Positions 30,133-43,022 of a DNA stretch of 64,000 nucleotides are shown here, one piece after another. The translations under genes were made by a program, and so were the position numbers. The stretch spans positions 202,629,962 to 202,693,961 of the forward strand of contig CM077644.1 of NCBI GenBank assembly GCA_039707465.1. Direction: 5' to 3'. This DNA comes from Rhabdophis nuchalis. Its lineage: Eukaryota; Chordata; Lepidosauria; Squamata; Natricidae. The notes under the pieces were generated by a model. It made no database searches. It saw nothing but the letters and a program-made list of their open reading frames with translations, and was not told where the DNA came from. Positions within the stretch are counted from its first letter, which is position 1. Each line of letters starts with the position of its first letter.

Positions 30133-33100
30133 TCCAACCTGTCTCTTCAAAACTGTCAACATTGTCTTTATAATCAAATTTGTACACCATGCTGATGGTG
30201 TTCTTGTTTTCTCTTTCCCTCTACATTTCCCAGTATTATTGATTTTTCTAGGGAGCAAAGTCTTCAGATAATGATTTCAAAATATGGAAATTTCAACCTG
30301 GTCATTTTTGCCTTATTTAATAATCCATTTGTTTTCTTGGTTGTGCATGGTGTTCTCAAGTATCTTCTTCAACACCTATAATCAAAAAGATCAAATACCT
30401 TTTCTATCCGGCTCATTTAGATTTATATCTACTGTCAAAGATTGAGGGTTTGTTATATTGTTCATTCATAAAATTAAGTCAGTCTGAACTAATGCTGGTG
30501 TTACATTTGTGTCTTCCAATGTTAAAACTAAACAAGCAATATCCCATGTTTTGACTAATTACTTTACAGGGTGCTCTCATTGAAGAAAACAAAATAATTT
30601 TGTGTTTCAGCATTCTATAATCTCATTTCCTAATTAAACTTGAATAACAACATAGTCTTCTATTATTTTTTTGTGTTTGGCAAAATAATTTATGTATCTT
30701 GGCTGCATCTTATTTTGTATAATATGGAGGAAAAAAATGCTTCCTTCTTAAGCATTTTTATAATTATAGTCTATTTTTCTTTCTTCCAAAGAAGATTTTT
30801 TTGTCTTAATGAATGAATGCAATTATTTTCAGGACATTGAGCCAATTATAATTGCCTTCACACTTCAGATCATATTTTGTTAAGAGAGTTTGAAGACTAC
30901 AGACAGCTCTATAAAAGGAGAAAGTTTATCCAGTTAGCCCAAAGCATTGATATTTTGGCTCATTGGGTACTATCTTTATTGCCTACGGATTCCTTTTGGT
31001 TTAAGCCAGTTGTTCTCCAAGGAGAGATTTAAAATCTTGTGATATTTATAGTGTTCTGATTTGTAAAGTTGGCACTTACTTCATTGTTTCAATGTATTAT
31101 TAATTGCCAGAGACATTAAAAATGTAAATTACAAGTTCTTCAGTATAATAGCAGCATATGGAAAGATTTCTCTTGAATCATGTAGCAAATTCTTGTTTTC
31201 AAATGGAAATTCCTTTGTTGCATACCTCTAGATTGTTGTGAAGAGAGAATAGTGTCACTCCAAAAGTTTGCAGCATATCTCTGAGGGAGACTTTTTAAAT
31301 GACTCTTTAAGTTGACAGTTATGATACAACTGTATTCCCTTTTCTTCAATTCATTTTGTTTAATTTTACATCCTTTTTGATTTGTCTAAAAAATATAACA
31401 TATTTTCATTTGCTTTAACCAGGTGTGGGTTTTTTGTACAGACGCTAGCACGGTAGGATTGCAGTTGAAAGTGAATGAACCAGTGAAGCTTGGAAAGGCC
31501 ATGGCCCTTCTTCAGATGGTAGCGATAAGTTGAAAGACTCATTAATCAACAGCAGAGTCACAGGTGTGGTGGCTTTCCTACAAACTGCCAGCAGACTGTG
31601 AAAGTCATATCTACCACACAATGCTGTCAAAATGGGATTGCAAACACTTGTGCCTTTTTTCTCTTTCAACTTGAAAAATGCTGTTGTTTAAGTAAGGGAA
31701 ATAAGCATTTGCACTAATTTTTAAAAACTGGATCTATTTTTATCTCTGAGGACTGCAGTAATAAAATGTGCCTACATCAATTTATATGCACACTAGCTTT
31801 GCTATGTAACTAGTTATTGTTTTATAATCCTGAAAGGATCCAGTTGGCTTACAATAATAATTTGTAATTATTAATTACAAGCTTCATTTATGATGTTAAT
31901 GAAAATTTAATGTTAGTTAAAATCTAAGTATCAGGAAATTAGTTTCCATCCAAAGACTGGTTTTAATATAAGAGCTGGTATTGCAAATGTTAGGAATGTT
32001 ATATGCCACCCATATTAAAATGTTGTATACAGAAATAACATTTTAAAAAATCATATTTATAAGTTTACCTCTTATTGAAGAGGAGAGTTTTTTGAGGATC
32101 AAACTAGCATATTTTTTTCTCCTAAAAACAGCCTGCTCTGTTTACTATAGCAGAAAGATTTACTTTTTCATGCTCTTTGCTATATCAGAGCTATTATTAT
32201 TGTGATGAGGAGTAAAATTGTCTTTTTCTGACCTTTATTTTTTATACTTTTTGTTATTCTTTAATTTTGTAATTGCAGCCTTTTAAGAAAATTCACAGTA
32301 AAATATCATGAATATGTGCGTATTAATTATACTAATAAAGAACTTTATAACCACCTGTAAAGAACTAAATCTTTGTCGGTAAGGTTTTAATAAAATTAGC
32401 AGTAAAATGATATAATTACTTCTGAAATAATTGTATAGGTTATTCAATACTACATTTGATTAAAAAATGAAGTCACTTCTATGCATAAAGCCAAATCTCA
32501 GTAAATGCTATATTGAATTCAATAACTTCTTATTGTTAATGAAGTACAATGAATTCTTTTTGTATGCAGAGCAGCAGAATCTCCTTTATCAAATTTTCTT
32601 ATCATCAGTCCCATTTTAAATAGCTAATGTAATATTATTCTACTTGTGGTTTTATTTTCTTTCTTTTTTTACTTCTCGATATCTCCTTCTTTTGATCAAA
32701 ATAAGATATAATTGAAGACAGTTCTTTTCTTATGACTTATCCTGTATAAATACCCCAATTTTTATGGAATACTTTATATTAGCATAAGAAACTAAAGCAA
32801 ACAAAAGCATATGTACTTTTTTCCCCTTAATTTGTAAGTTTCTATTTCTTGTATACTGCTATAATAACTTTTTAAACATCTCAGATCACTAGGGCACAAT
32901 GAATGTAAAATGCCAGTGTCAGTCAAAGCATATAAGATAGGCTTTCAAGCACCTACCAGATATTTCTGAATCTAAAATGCCAGCAGCTAGGAATTCTAAT
33001 AATTTCAACCTTCTGTTTTTGGATGGATAGATGAATGGAGAGACAGACAGAGTCTTATACTAATTCTTCAACCCCAAGAGCTTTGAGCTCCTAAACTAAA

Positions 33101-33760
33101 TGACCCAATTAGGGAAGAGAAGGAATACTAGAAAGAAAAACATTTGGGGCTGTGCTCTTTATAGAGTGGCATGAATAAATTACAAAGTAGCTACATATTT
33201 CTTTTGATTAAATTCACTGGAAGTTACTTGAAAAACATTCCAATAGTTCATTCCATATCTAAGAAGGTATCATCTTGTTGTACATGATAATCAAAGGCAA
33301 GTTAGACAAATGGATAAAATAGTTATGAAGCCCTGTTACCTTTTTAGGTCACCAAAGTTTATGATTGCAGCAGAATCATATCTTCCTACTGTTTTATGTT
33401 TAGTCCCAAACATTTGTTATCTAGGAGTTACAGTAAATCGTCAGCAAGGTATATCTGTTACTCTGCCTCTGATGGCCCATGCAGACATATCTCTAAGACT
33501 TTGCTTGAAATCTGATAAACATCCTTGAGTCCAGCTATTCACTCTACTCCTCTTATTTGATTTGCTGCCATAATTCCTTTTTCTAGAATTTGGAACTGGA
33601 TACTTTGGAACTGGATACAACATTCATATAATTCTTTATTATTGTAGGAGATGACCAGGCTGAGCCCGAGGGAGGGGGTCAAATGTGTCATCAATCATGA
33701 GTCCCCTCACGTCCATATGATATCTAAGTCCAGCCCACCTTGAATTCCTTCTATTTTTAT
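30133..33760. other. No gene or recognised repeat
   Basis: About 3.6 kb of AT-rich DNA. An acceptor-like site at about 31440 is followed quickly by a stop in the required phase, so it was not called an exon. No repeat families recognised. Confidence 0.4.
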
Positions 33761-33764
33761 CTTC

Positions 33765-34497
33765 CACTAGCTGTACCCGGCCATCCGTTGCTGTTGCCCA
33801 GTCTGGTTAAATGGCCAACCAATCTGTGTGTAGATCTACACCTGCACACACAAACACGTATACACAACCACCGTATAACCCCCAACCTACCTACCTACTT
33901 ACTGTATTTCTTTCTCTCTCCACCTACCTACCTACCTACTTACCTACCTACCTACCTACCTACCTACCTACCTACTGTATTTTTCCCTCTCTCTCTCTAT
34001 CCCTCTACCTACCTACCTACCTTCATACCTATCTACCTACATACCTACTTCTCCCCCGCTCTCTCTATCCCTCTACCTACCTACCTACCTACTGTATTTT
34101 TCCCTCTCTCCCTCTCTCCCTCTATGGGCCACCTGGGAGTGTGCTATCCTCTGCGCCTTATTTTGGGCCTAGTAGGCCTCCATACAGTGTGGAACGTTGG
34201 AGGCTTATTCGGTTGCTGAGGAAACGACCATTGGAAATATGAGGGACGTGTGCGTGAAGCATCATAAGAAGCAGCTGGGTGGGAGGGGCTACAGGGAGGT
34301 GAAAACCTGAGAAGTGTGTACCTTTTACGTTTGTGCTGCTTGCACACGACACACATGTGCCAGCCACACAAAATGTATGTATGATTGTTACTCCCTTTCT
34401 TAGCAACATTGTGTGAAAATTTGGTGGCGATCGGTGCAGTACTTTCTGAGATTAGAGATTTTGCACAAACTATTTTAATTTTTTATTTATATAGATT
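33765..34497 (+). repeat. Interspersed repeat with internal (CCTA)n VNTR
   Basis: Begins CTAGCTGTACCCGGCCATCC and ends with 'aaatttggtggcgatcggtg', then 'tttatttatatagat'. Such ends recur in a broadly distributed repeat family in animals. A CTAC/TCTC-rich VNTR occupies about 33880-34120. The GC-richer middle (34125-34400) has no coding support; the Pro/Thr/Tyr-rich open frames are microsatellite translations. Confidence 0.5.
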
Positions 34498-34788
34498 AAT
34501 TTCCCTTGGTCGTTAGTAGTTCAGATTCTTCTAGAGAGCTCAAGCTTACAACAAATCTTTATACACATTTGAACTATCTGGGTTTCTTGATTTTCCTATT
34601 CTTACTGTGTGACCAACTTAAATGCCTAGTTTTGACTGAAGAAAAATCTTACAGTACTATATTAGTTATCTCAGTATTGAGAGCATTCTGCTGCACAATT
34701 TGCAATGCAATTTTCAGAAGCAAGAAGCTTGAAAAATAGACCCAAGATATTTTGATCTGTGCATATTTAATGTATTGTTCAAGAAAGG

Positions 34789-34914
34789 TTCCCCTCACAC
34801 ATATGTGCTAGTCGTTCCTGACTCTAGGGGGCGGTGCTCATCTCTATTTCAAACCCGAAGAACCGAACCGCTGACCTTTCTGATCAACAAGCTTAGTGTT
34901 TTAGCCACTCACCC
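34789..34914 (-). mobile_element. Sauria-type tRNA SINE with BovB-like tail
   Basis: Minus strand: tRNA-like start GAGTGGCTAAAACACTAAGC, B-box-like GGTCAGCGGTTCGG, then 'gagatgagcaccgcccccta' and 'gagtcaggaacgactagcac', the BovB-like tail, ending 'aggggaacc'. Perfect 10-bp target duplications (TCAAGAAAGG) flank it at 34779-34788 and 34915-34924. The flanking repeats support retroposition by a BovB-type LINE. Confidence 0.8.
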
Positions 34915-34924
34915 TCAAGAAAGG

Positions 34925-36242
34925 ATTATTACATCCTTTGTATAAAGCACACTAAATAGGTAAAGGAAATAATAGACCTGACCAAAAAATCTCAAATAAT
35001 TAAAACAAATACTAAAAAGTATTGCATCAAAATAAATGATGTCAAAAATTCATTTTTAATGGAGAATGTGAGAGAATCTAAGTGGGATTAAGTAACAAGT
35101 TATGTTTTGCCTTTCCTACTCTCTGTACTACTCAGCCATTTAAGTTGAAAGAGTTATCTAACAAGAACCACAATTAGTTGATTTAGATCAAATGCTAAAC
35201 TATACAGTAGTTTAAGATTAAATGAAGACTCAGGGCTCATATATTCTCCCTTGCCAATTCATTTGGTCATGGCTTATTTGAAAAAAAAAATGAAATCTGT
35301 GAATTCAAGCATATGTGGGGATCCTAGTTCAAAGTAAAAGTGAAAACTTGAATTCTGCTTTCTATTTGCATCAGAGAAGAGAAAAGAAAAAGCTTGTATA
35401 TGATCTAAAGGCTTATTATGTAATATAATTACATACATTTAGCCTGATATCTGAAAAGAATCGTTGTTACATAGAGACTCTGACTCTCTTCCAGGCTTAG
35501 GGTTAGGATGTATTGGGAGCTCCTATCAATTTTTTCTCAATTTTAGATGTTGTTTATGCAGTTTTGTTCAGTAGGTCATGTTTCTTTAAATTATGTAATC
35601 TTTTAAATATTTTAAGTATAATCTTTATTGTCATTGTACTTGTTTACTGCCTAGAATCTTTTGGTAGGAATAGTTTAAATTATTAATAGGAATAATGTGT
35701 ATGTAAGGCCATTTTTCTAGCCTGGTGCTTTAAGCCTTGTGACAACCTGGCAGCGGTTAAGGCACCAGACATCAAAAGGGGTATACATACTGTATCTTTT
35801 AAAGTACCCTGCTAGTTTTTAAATTATTTTTGCTATTTGTCATTACTATAGTTCTGTTTTCATACCTTTATATAATATATGCTAGTGTCTTAATGTATTA
35901 GAAAACTCTGGGTATCAATGTACATACTTGTTTGTGTATTACTTGTTAAAGTAATAAAGTTGTTAAACTATATCGTTTACTATACCATAGTAATGATAAG
36001 TTGAATGAATGTTTCACTGAATTATGTTTTCATTATTCATTATACAATTTTTGTCTATATGTTTTTCCGTTGATTTTTTTCTTTTTCTTTATCATTTTTT
36101 ATTTATTTCTAGAATAAATTTCCTTACTAATGTAGCAGGTTTTCTACTGTAATCAGATTCCTATTAAAATAACAGCTAATCTTTTCAGCCATGTGTAACT
36201 TGTTATATAACAAAGTTACTATAAAGTTCGTTTCAGTATTTT
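34925..36242. other. No gene or recognised repeat
   Basis: AT-rich, nothing recognised. Confidence 0.4.
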
Positions 36243-36480
36243 CATAATATTTATTTATTTATTTATTATTTAGTTTGTCAAACATGTACAAGATAACAGG
36301 TATAAGTATAAACATGGACATAAAGGAAATGAGTACAAATAAATGGGGACAGTAGGACAGGGACGTTAGGCACGCTGGTGCGCTTTTGCACTCTTCCTTT
36401 ATAGACCTATTAGGAATGGGGTGAGGTCCACGGTAGACAGTTTAAGATTGAAGCTTGTGGGGGTTTGAGTATGAAACAAC
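36243..36480 (-). mobile_element. Jockey/Rex-like LINE 3' UTR, antisense
   Basis: An (ATTT)n run marks the tail on the left. The adjacent sequence (gtttgtcaaacatgtacaag, ggacagggacgttaggcacg) is the reverse complement of the 3' UTR at 18750-18960. Confidence 0.6.
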
Positions 36481-37740
36481 AGCAGTTTTTTTACCTTCTT
36501 TTTGCCCATCTGAGATGTATGCCAAATATTTCTAAATAATACATACAGAAGATGTTTGTACGTATCATAAATGTTGAATCTTAATTTAGTATTTTCACTT
36601 TTATTTTATATATGGCATAATGTAAATAGATACCTATTCTCTGTACTACTTTGTAAGGGCTGAAAAAAACTCACATGAGCAGGTAAGAAAACTGTTCTAT
36701 CCTTCTTCTGTCCTGTCTAATGACTTATTGTTTTCTTGATATGAAACATTGGAAACATAGTTAAATGAATTTTGTTTTGTATTAAAAAACACAGCATATA
36801 TACTCAATCCATTGTCCACAATCAAGTTTAATATATTTGAAAATATATTATTAAAATACATTTTAATAATTTTATATTATGTCGTGTTATAACTTGATTT
36901 CTCTTTTGTTGAATGCAAGAATTATTTTATGTGTGATAGTGAAATATCCTTTTAGATTTTTTTTGTATAAATTACTGTATTCAGACAAATTCTGTGTTTA
37001 ATATTTAAGAAGATTCCGAATTAAATCCAAAATTCTTAGATTAGTCACAATATTTAATGTATTAATAGACCTTCTTTCCAATATGTTAGAAATAAATGTA
37101 TTATATCAGGCAAAATATATGAAAATTGGTAATAGTATATGAATTTAAACAAACATAACTATATCTAATATCACTGAAACTTTATCTCAAATTTTTGCTG
37201 AGCAGACATGTTCTTGAAATTCACATCGTAGTTTTTAAAATGCCCTTCTATTTTTCAGAAGTTTCTTAGTTGCTACTGTATTTGTCACTGTCATTATTTT
37301 TCACTGTAAACATCATGTATTATTAAGTTCCGTTGGGAAAATGTTTTTTTTCCTATACCTGCTTCTGTAAAATGTCTATAAAAAACAGATGTTAGTGATC
37401 AGTTGTTCAAGTTAGCCATATTTATTTATATTATGTTGGTATTTGGTCCAAAGAAGCAGTTCAAATAAAGCAATTATACTACTACATTTAAAGAAAGGTA
37501 GAATGTGATCTATAAAAGATACATGAATATCTTAAGATTTCATGTCTGTTTATGTGTTATTCAAAAATTGTTAATATCAAAATGGTGCTATTAGAAATTA
37601 AGACAATAATTTGAACACAAACATTCATACACACATTTTATTTTCATTCTTTAGCATTTGCACCTATTGTTTTGATTTATTTTTTTATACTTTTAAATGT
37701 GTGGGAACATTTCATGAAGATCTTTTTTATATTTAAATGT

Positions 37741-38060
37741 GCAGGCTTTCTGTCCAGCAAGTGTCTCATTGTCGCAATGTCACTACATCTCAAGATCTGA
37801 CCTTTGCACCATAAGGATTCATGATAGTCCATGTTTTTTTACAAACTAGATTGCTTTTGTCCTCCCGCTAGGGGGTATCAAAGCCTTTTGGAGAGCAAAT
37901 TTCAAGTACTGATTGATTTGTAAAAACAAAAGTAATTTTTTGCATATACTTTGCACCGCCAGATGTCGCAAAGGCTTCATTCATTAAATGTTTTTAATCC
38001 AAAATATGGCACTACTAATTTAGTGTTTAAAGGGCCATAACAGGTCAGTAGATTGTCCTT
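37741..38060. promoter_or_regulatory. Candidate conserved noncoding element
   Basis: Composition is more balanced than the flanks, with several CpGs and no open frame. It contains a CTCF-like core (CCCGCTAGGGGG, about 37863) and a second related site (CACCGCCAGATGTCGC, about 37954). This is an inference from composition and motif resemblance only. Confidence 0.3.
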
Positions 38061-40870
38061 CAAAGATTTGATTTACACATTCACAAATGTCAGCATGAGA
38101 AGATAACCACAAGTCTTACCTAGATGTTACTAGCATTAAAGGATTGATAAAACTATTTTAATTAATATAATCTTTATCGTTGGAACTATTGTGACCCAAT
38201 TTCTCCTATCTCTATCCAAGAGAGAAAAAACTCCTTTATAGGTTGAGATATGACCAAAATAGGTAACTTTTTAAAAAGAAAATCTAGAATAATGAGGCAT
38301 AATGTATAGACTATATTTCAACTGAAATTATTTATCTGAGTACTATTTGGCATTTCAACCTCTAAAATGTGAAAACAAAAATTTGATCCTTCTTTAAGAC
38401 TATCAAAATAAGAAAGGGAGAAGAAATTGAAAGAAAACAGGATGTCTTTCAGCATGTCTCCAGAATAAATGAGAGGACTGTCAAAAAACTGAGCTAAACT
38501 AATATCTTTTAAAAGGTGAATTAACATGTAAATGTATTGATGATATATGTTTTTCTATTCAGAATATCATACACTTTCAACTGCAAAATCTAGTTTTATT
38601 AAGTTGTGTATTTGGGGATGAGTTTAGTAGAAACTAAAGGAATGTCAAATTTAAAAAAATGACAAAAACCGTATTCCACCTAACCAGATTTCACAGAACC
38701 AGAAAGATCAATGGATAATTTTGCCGTTCAATTTTGTTAATCAAAATTATTTGATTTTGTAATTTATATCAATTTTATATGCAGAAAGAGTTTCTTATGG
38801 AAAATGACATGCTCAAACTCACTTTTTTCTGTCCAGTTATATTTAAGATTACATAACCAATTATCTACTTTCCACCAATTCATCAAATTAGCCTAGATAT
38901 TAATTTAATAGAACTAAAATTGTATTGCTAGTTTTCTCAGGAGATTTGCATGGATGAGTGCACATGTGATTGTACCTTCCAACATTGCATCTATGTATCT
39001 GTGCAATAGATAAATAGATAGGTAGGTTTTATTTAATAAGTAAGATCCTGTCAAGTTTAGAAATCTTACAATAACCTTTTAAAATTTATCTGCCATTGTC
39101 ATTTTCCTTTTTTTAATAAAATGTTTTTTAAACAATTCCTATAGACATTTGCCTGATCTGAAATTTGCAAGTCTTTTGCACTCAAGGAAAGCAATATTTT
39201 TTCACCAAAGATCTTAATTTTTTATTATTTCATTCTTGAATTTTGTTTACGCTACTTAGGGAAATGGTATAAAGCCATTTTCAATTACATCATTATAATA
39301 ATTCATTATGATAAATTTACATTCTTTATGATTACACAGAGCAAATAAATGATTATAATAATAACATAAAAGACAATGAAATAGATATAAACCTATTTTT
39401 AAATAATATAAAAATATTTAGATGTACATTAAAATATTGCTTATTGTCATAGTAATTCTCAAGATATTTAAAGGTTAAATCTAGTGTTTCACTAAATCTT
39501 GAAATATTTTTATTACAATTTTATGCCAATAAGAATTCATATCAAGACACTTTATTTTGGTGATGATCAGGTCATGCACCTAAATACACAAAATTCATTA
39601 GTATAAATTAATCCAAAACCAAAGAATAATAAAACAAATAAAAGAAAATTAGAGAAGTTTCTTTTTACCAATCAAGAGTCAGGCATGTTTTTCTGCTAGA
39701 GTCCACTGTACTGAATTTAGCTACCTTTAAATAAATAAACACATTCACACACACATTCACGTGTATATTTATGAATAATTAGTTGACAAGCAAAAAAGTA
39801 AAGAACACAGTAGGGCATCTTCTGTTCATTTGTTGATTCCCTGGGCTAAGTTCAAAGTGAAGTATCTGTTCTTATAATTTTGGCAAGAATTGTTTATCAT
39901 ACCTTGTGTAATAGGAATGTTTAAAAAACAGGCCATAGAATATAAATATGTAAGGCACTTCCTACTGGGCTTCTAAGGAATTAATATGTATAGATATATA
40001 TTAGCATTTACTAAGCATCTTGCATTTACCACATCATATTCAAATCTAATATATATAAATGAATATATTAGGATACTACTTTACATACATAATTTGTGAT
40101 AGAAATTCAAAAAGTATAGAGAACATACAAGTAAGGCTAAATATAATAAAGAGAAACACAGAATTTCTAGTCTATAAGTTGATGTTTTTGTTATTTTTTA
40201 AATAATTTGTTTACAGTAGTAGGTAATTGCTATATAAATAATATACAAAACATTTTGTCATTAAATGAAATTTTCTGGATTATATCCAGAGTTACATGAA
40301 CCTAAATTCTCAGATGAATGTGGGAAAGTTGCAGTAATTTCAGCCAATTATCTGTGTAACTACTTTGTCTTCCAAAATCTGCCCTCTGAGGTCAGTTGGG
40401 CCTCTACATCAGATAGAAGTGTCTGCAATTAGGGAGGGGTTGGAGGAAGAAGAAAGGATTGGCCAAAATTATTCCCATTTATTCCATTTAGCGTTTTTGC
40501 TGCATCCAGCTTCTGTTTAAAATTGGATCACGGAGAAGATTTGGACCCCCAAATTATTTTTATATTTATGAGTATGTTTATTTAAAAAGTATTGTTTATT
40601 TATAGCCCTTCAATATAGATTTGATTAGTCATCTCTACATCTGGCTGGGAATACATATGAGAGGAAAACTGAGATGCATAGAATTGGATATACAATGTTA
40701 GAACATTATAAAAATAAATACTTTCTGAAAACCATATATGGTTCTACTTTTTAAACCCTTCCATGTATTTCTTTTAACATAGCATTCACTTATGTTACAA
40801 AAACACTGGACCATATTTGGATTTGGGTTCTGTATTTCTATATTTGGACTCTCTGACTTACTGACTGATT

Positions 40871-40871
40871 C

Positions 40872-40908
<37 letters not shown>

Positions 40909-40917
40909 GTGTTTGTG
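40871..40917. repeat. (CT)n microsatellite
   Basis: Interrupted CT dinucleotide run. Confidence 0.9.
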
Positions 40918-41521
40918 TGTAGTTACACACTCTGAAATTCATGATCTCTCATGATATGCTAGGGAAAAAAATGAATCCATTTCAATAAATTAATAGGGAT
41001 GAAAATCCCAGTCCATCCTTCTTTTCAGAGGTTCACATGCATTGTAATGAAATGCATTAGGAGTTTTGTTCACTTGAAATCCAAATGAGACCCATTTTGG
41101 CTTACACCCTTGACAATCTCTTTTATAAGCACTTCTGTCTCTTGTTCATGTGTGGGCCTAGTAAAAGGGTTTCTTTGTAAGATGCACAGACACAATATAA
41201 TGCCACGAAAGACGAAGATGTCAAAACACAAAGTTGGAGGCAATCTAACCAATGCCTCCCAATTTTTGTCTTTGAAAGCTCTCTTCATTAAAACTATTTA
41301 ATTGTGAAGCTTATCTGGAGGTAGAGCTGTTGCTTAATATTTTCCAGTGTCATTCTTGGACAGTCATTTGTAACTTTTTTATATACTTTCAATCTTCATT
41401 GTTTAGTAAATTGGATGCCTTATTAGCAGGATAGTACTAGAATGACTTCTGTTTGAATTATTTGGGTGTAATGAGGTACAAATGTTTCATACTTATCCTT
41501 TCTCTTTTCCCTCTTGAAAGC

Positions 41522-41841
41522 TGAATAGCATTTATATTTGGGCATATTGGAAATGATCCATTTTTATATATTTAATCATATTATTATTGGTGAAAACATA
41601 AATTCATTGAAAACAGAAAGAGCAGCAGATAAATGAAAATACTGAATATATTTTTAAATTTATTTTATAATATGTAATGCAAAATTACATATTATAAAAT
41701 AAATTTTAAAATATATTCAGTATTTTCCATTTATCTGCTGCTCTTTCTGTTTTCAATGAATTTATGATTTCACCAATAATAATATGATTAAATATACAAA
41801 AATGGATCATTTCCAATATGCCCAAATATAAATGCTATTCA
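41522..41841. repeat. 320-bp near-perfect palindrome (long hairpin)
   Basis: Left arm 41522-41678 and right arm 41684-41841 are reverse complements with only a few mismatches and a one-base length difference, around a 5-nt loop (gcaaa). Outer ends are TGAATAGCATTTATATTTGG and its complement. It carries no open frame and resembles no other repeat in this window. I found no clear target duplication. Confidence 0.9.
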
Positions 41842-42845
41842 TTTATACAGTTTTCTTAGAAATATTGCATTAAAATAAAACTTAATTACTATTTAATATA
41901 CTAATATATATTGAAATGAGCTATAGCTAATGTGCATGTTTGTTTAAAAGTAATCATATATTTATGGACAAATATACTTTTGCAATTTTTCAGGGAAAAA
42001 ATAGTTGAACTCCTATGGTTTTATTAAATTACTATTATGAATATTAATTTGGTAAAATATGTTAGGAATAGTATATGAAATACAATGAATTTTTAGTGTA
42101 GACATAATGTCTAAGAATCAACAGAACAACTCTGGCCTGTGCAGCGAGTAAACTTAGTAATTATTTGTGATAGGTAACTTTTTTGAGTCCCATATGTATA
42201 AAAGCTCCAGGCCCAGCTATCTCATCTGCTGGCAAACAGATTTTCCAGGTGCTGAATATTAAATTTTAATATATTATTTAAATATTAAGAGAATCATAGC
42301 TTCAGTAATTTTATTCTACAGTTGTACACAAAACATACCAGAAGTAATGGCTACCGAAGAAGAATATATTTGTTTGGAATAGTTCGCAACAATAAATATT
42401 TGATTTATTTTATTGTTTATGTAACATTCCATGCATGATATATTAAAAACATTATACAATTTTTTATTCATGCAGTTCAAACTACTTTGTAAACAATTTT
42501 ATGTGAGCACACTGAATGAAGGCAGTAGAGTTCTAAAATATGGTCAGTAATGTGACTAATTCCGTAACTGCAGTTGCACCCTGTTGCCGACTTAATGTCA
42601 GCCATTCTAGATTTCATGTTAATAGGCCTTTTTTTTTTTTTTGAATCAGGGAATATTTGTAGGGGGATAAGGTTTAGTTATTAGATATTATTAAGGCGTA
42701 TTCTTTATTTACTTATTTATTTATTAATCAAATGTATGTAGCTGCTAATCTCTTTCCCAAGGGGAGATAACTTTATGTGCAAAGTTGCATATATTAAATT
42801 TGTAATCATTATTATTATAGAAATATATATAATTACTCATTGTAT

Positions 42846-43022
42846 ATTTGTTTTTGTACATTTTCGCGGGTATAGGTATATAGGTGTTGGTTTATTCAGG
42901 TCTTTTCCCGTGTAAAATTAAAATTAAAAGCCTGATGATGACGAGTGTGATCTCGTCAAAATGTTGCCAAAACACTTTTAATTTTACACGGGAAAAGACC
43001 CAAATAAACCAAAACCTACTTA
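42846..43022 (+). repeat. Fold-back element, complete copy (FB5)
   Basis: Left arm 'ataggtgttggtttattcag', 'gtcttttcccgtgtaaaatt' and its complement on the right, about 60 bp per arm. The loop of about 50 nt has CTGATGA, GACGAG pairing with CTCGTC, AAAA in place of GAAA, and TGTT-gccaa-AACA. It is the only complete copy among five and stands alone, not beside a hammerhead repeat. Confidence 0.75.

Larger units (their letters stand above)
36481..41521. other. AT-rich repeat-poor stretch
   Basis: No LINE, SINE or DNA transposon was recognised over about 5 kb apart from a (CT)n tract at 40871-40917. It contains the candidate conserved noncoding block at 37741-38060. Confidence 0.4.

Noticed and set aside
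31436..31520. Acceptor-like site (tttttgtacag) as a possible fourth exon
   Set aside because: In the phase required after exon 3 a stop follows after two codons, and other frames have no support.
33740..34242. 143-159-codon open frames rich in Pro, Thr, Tyr and Leu
   Set aside because: They arise from the CCTA/TCTC minisatellite. No start context, splice site or family similarity.
41070..41288. 72-codon minus-strand frame (MKRAFKDKNWEALVRLPP...)
   Set aside because: No recognised family and no splice sites; possibly old repeat DNA, but unsupported.
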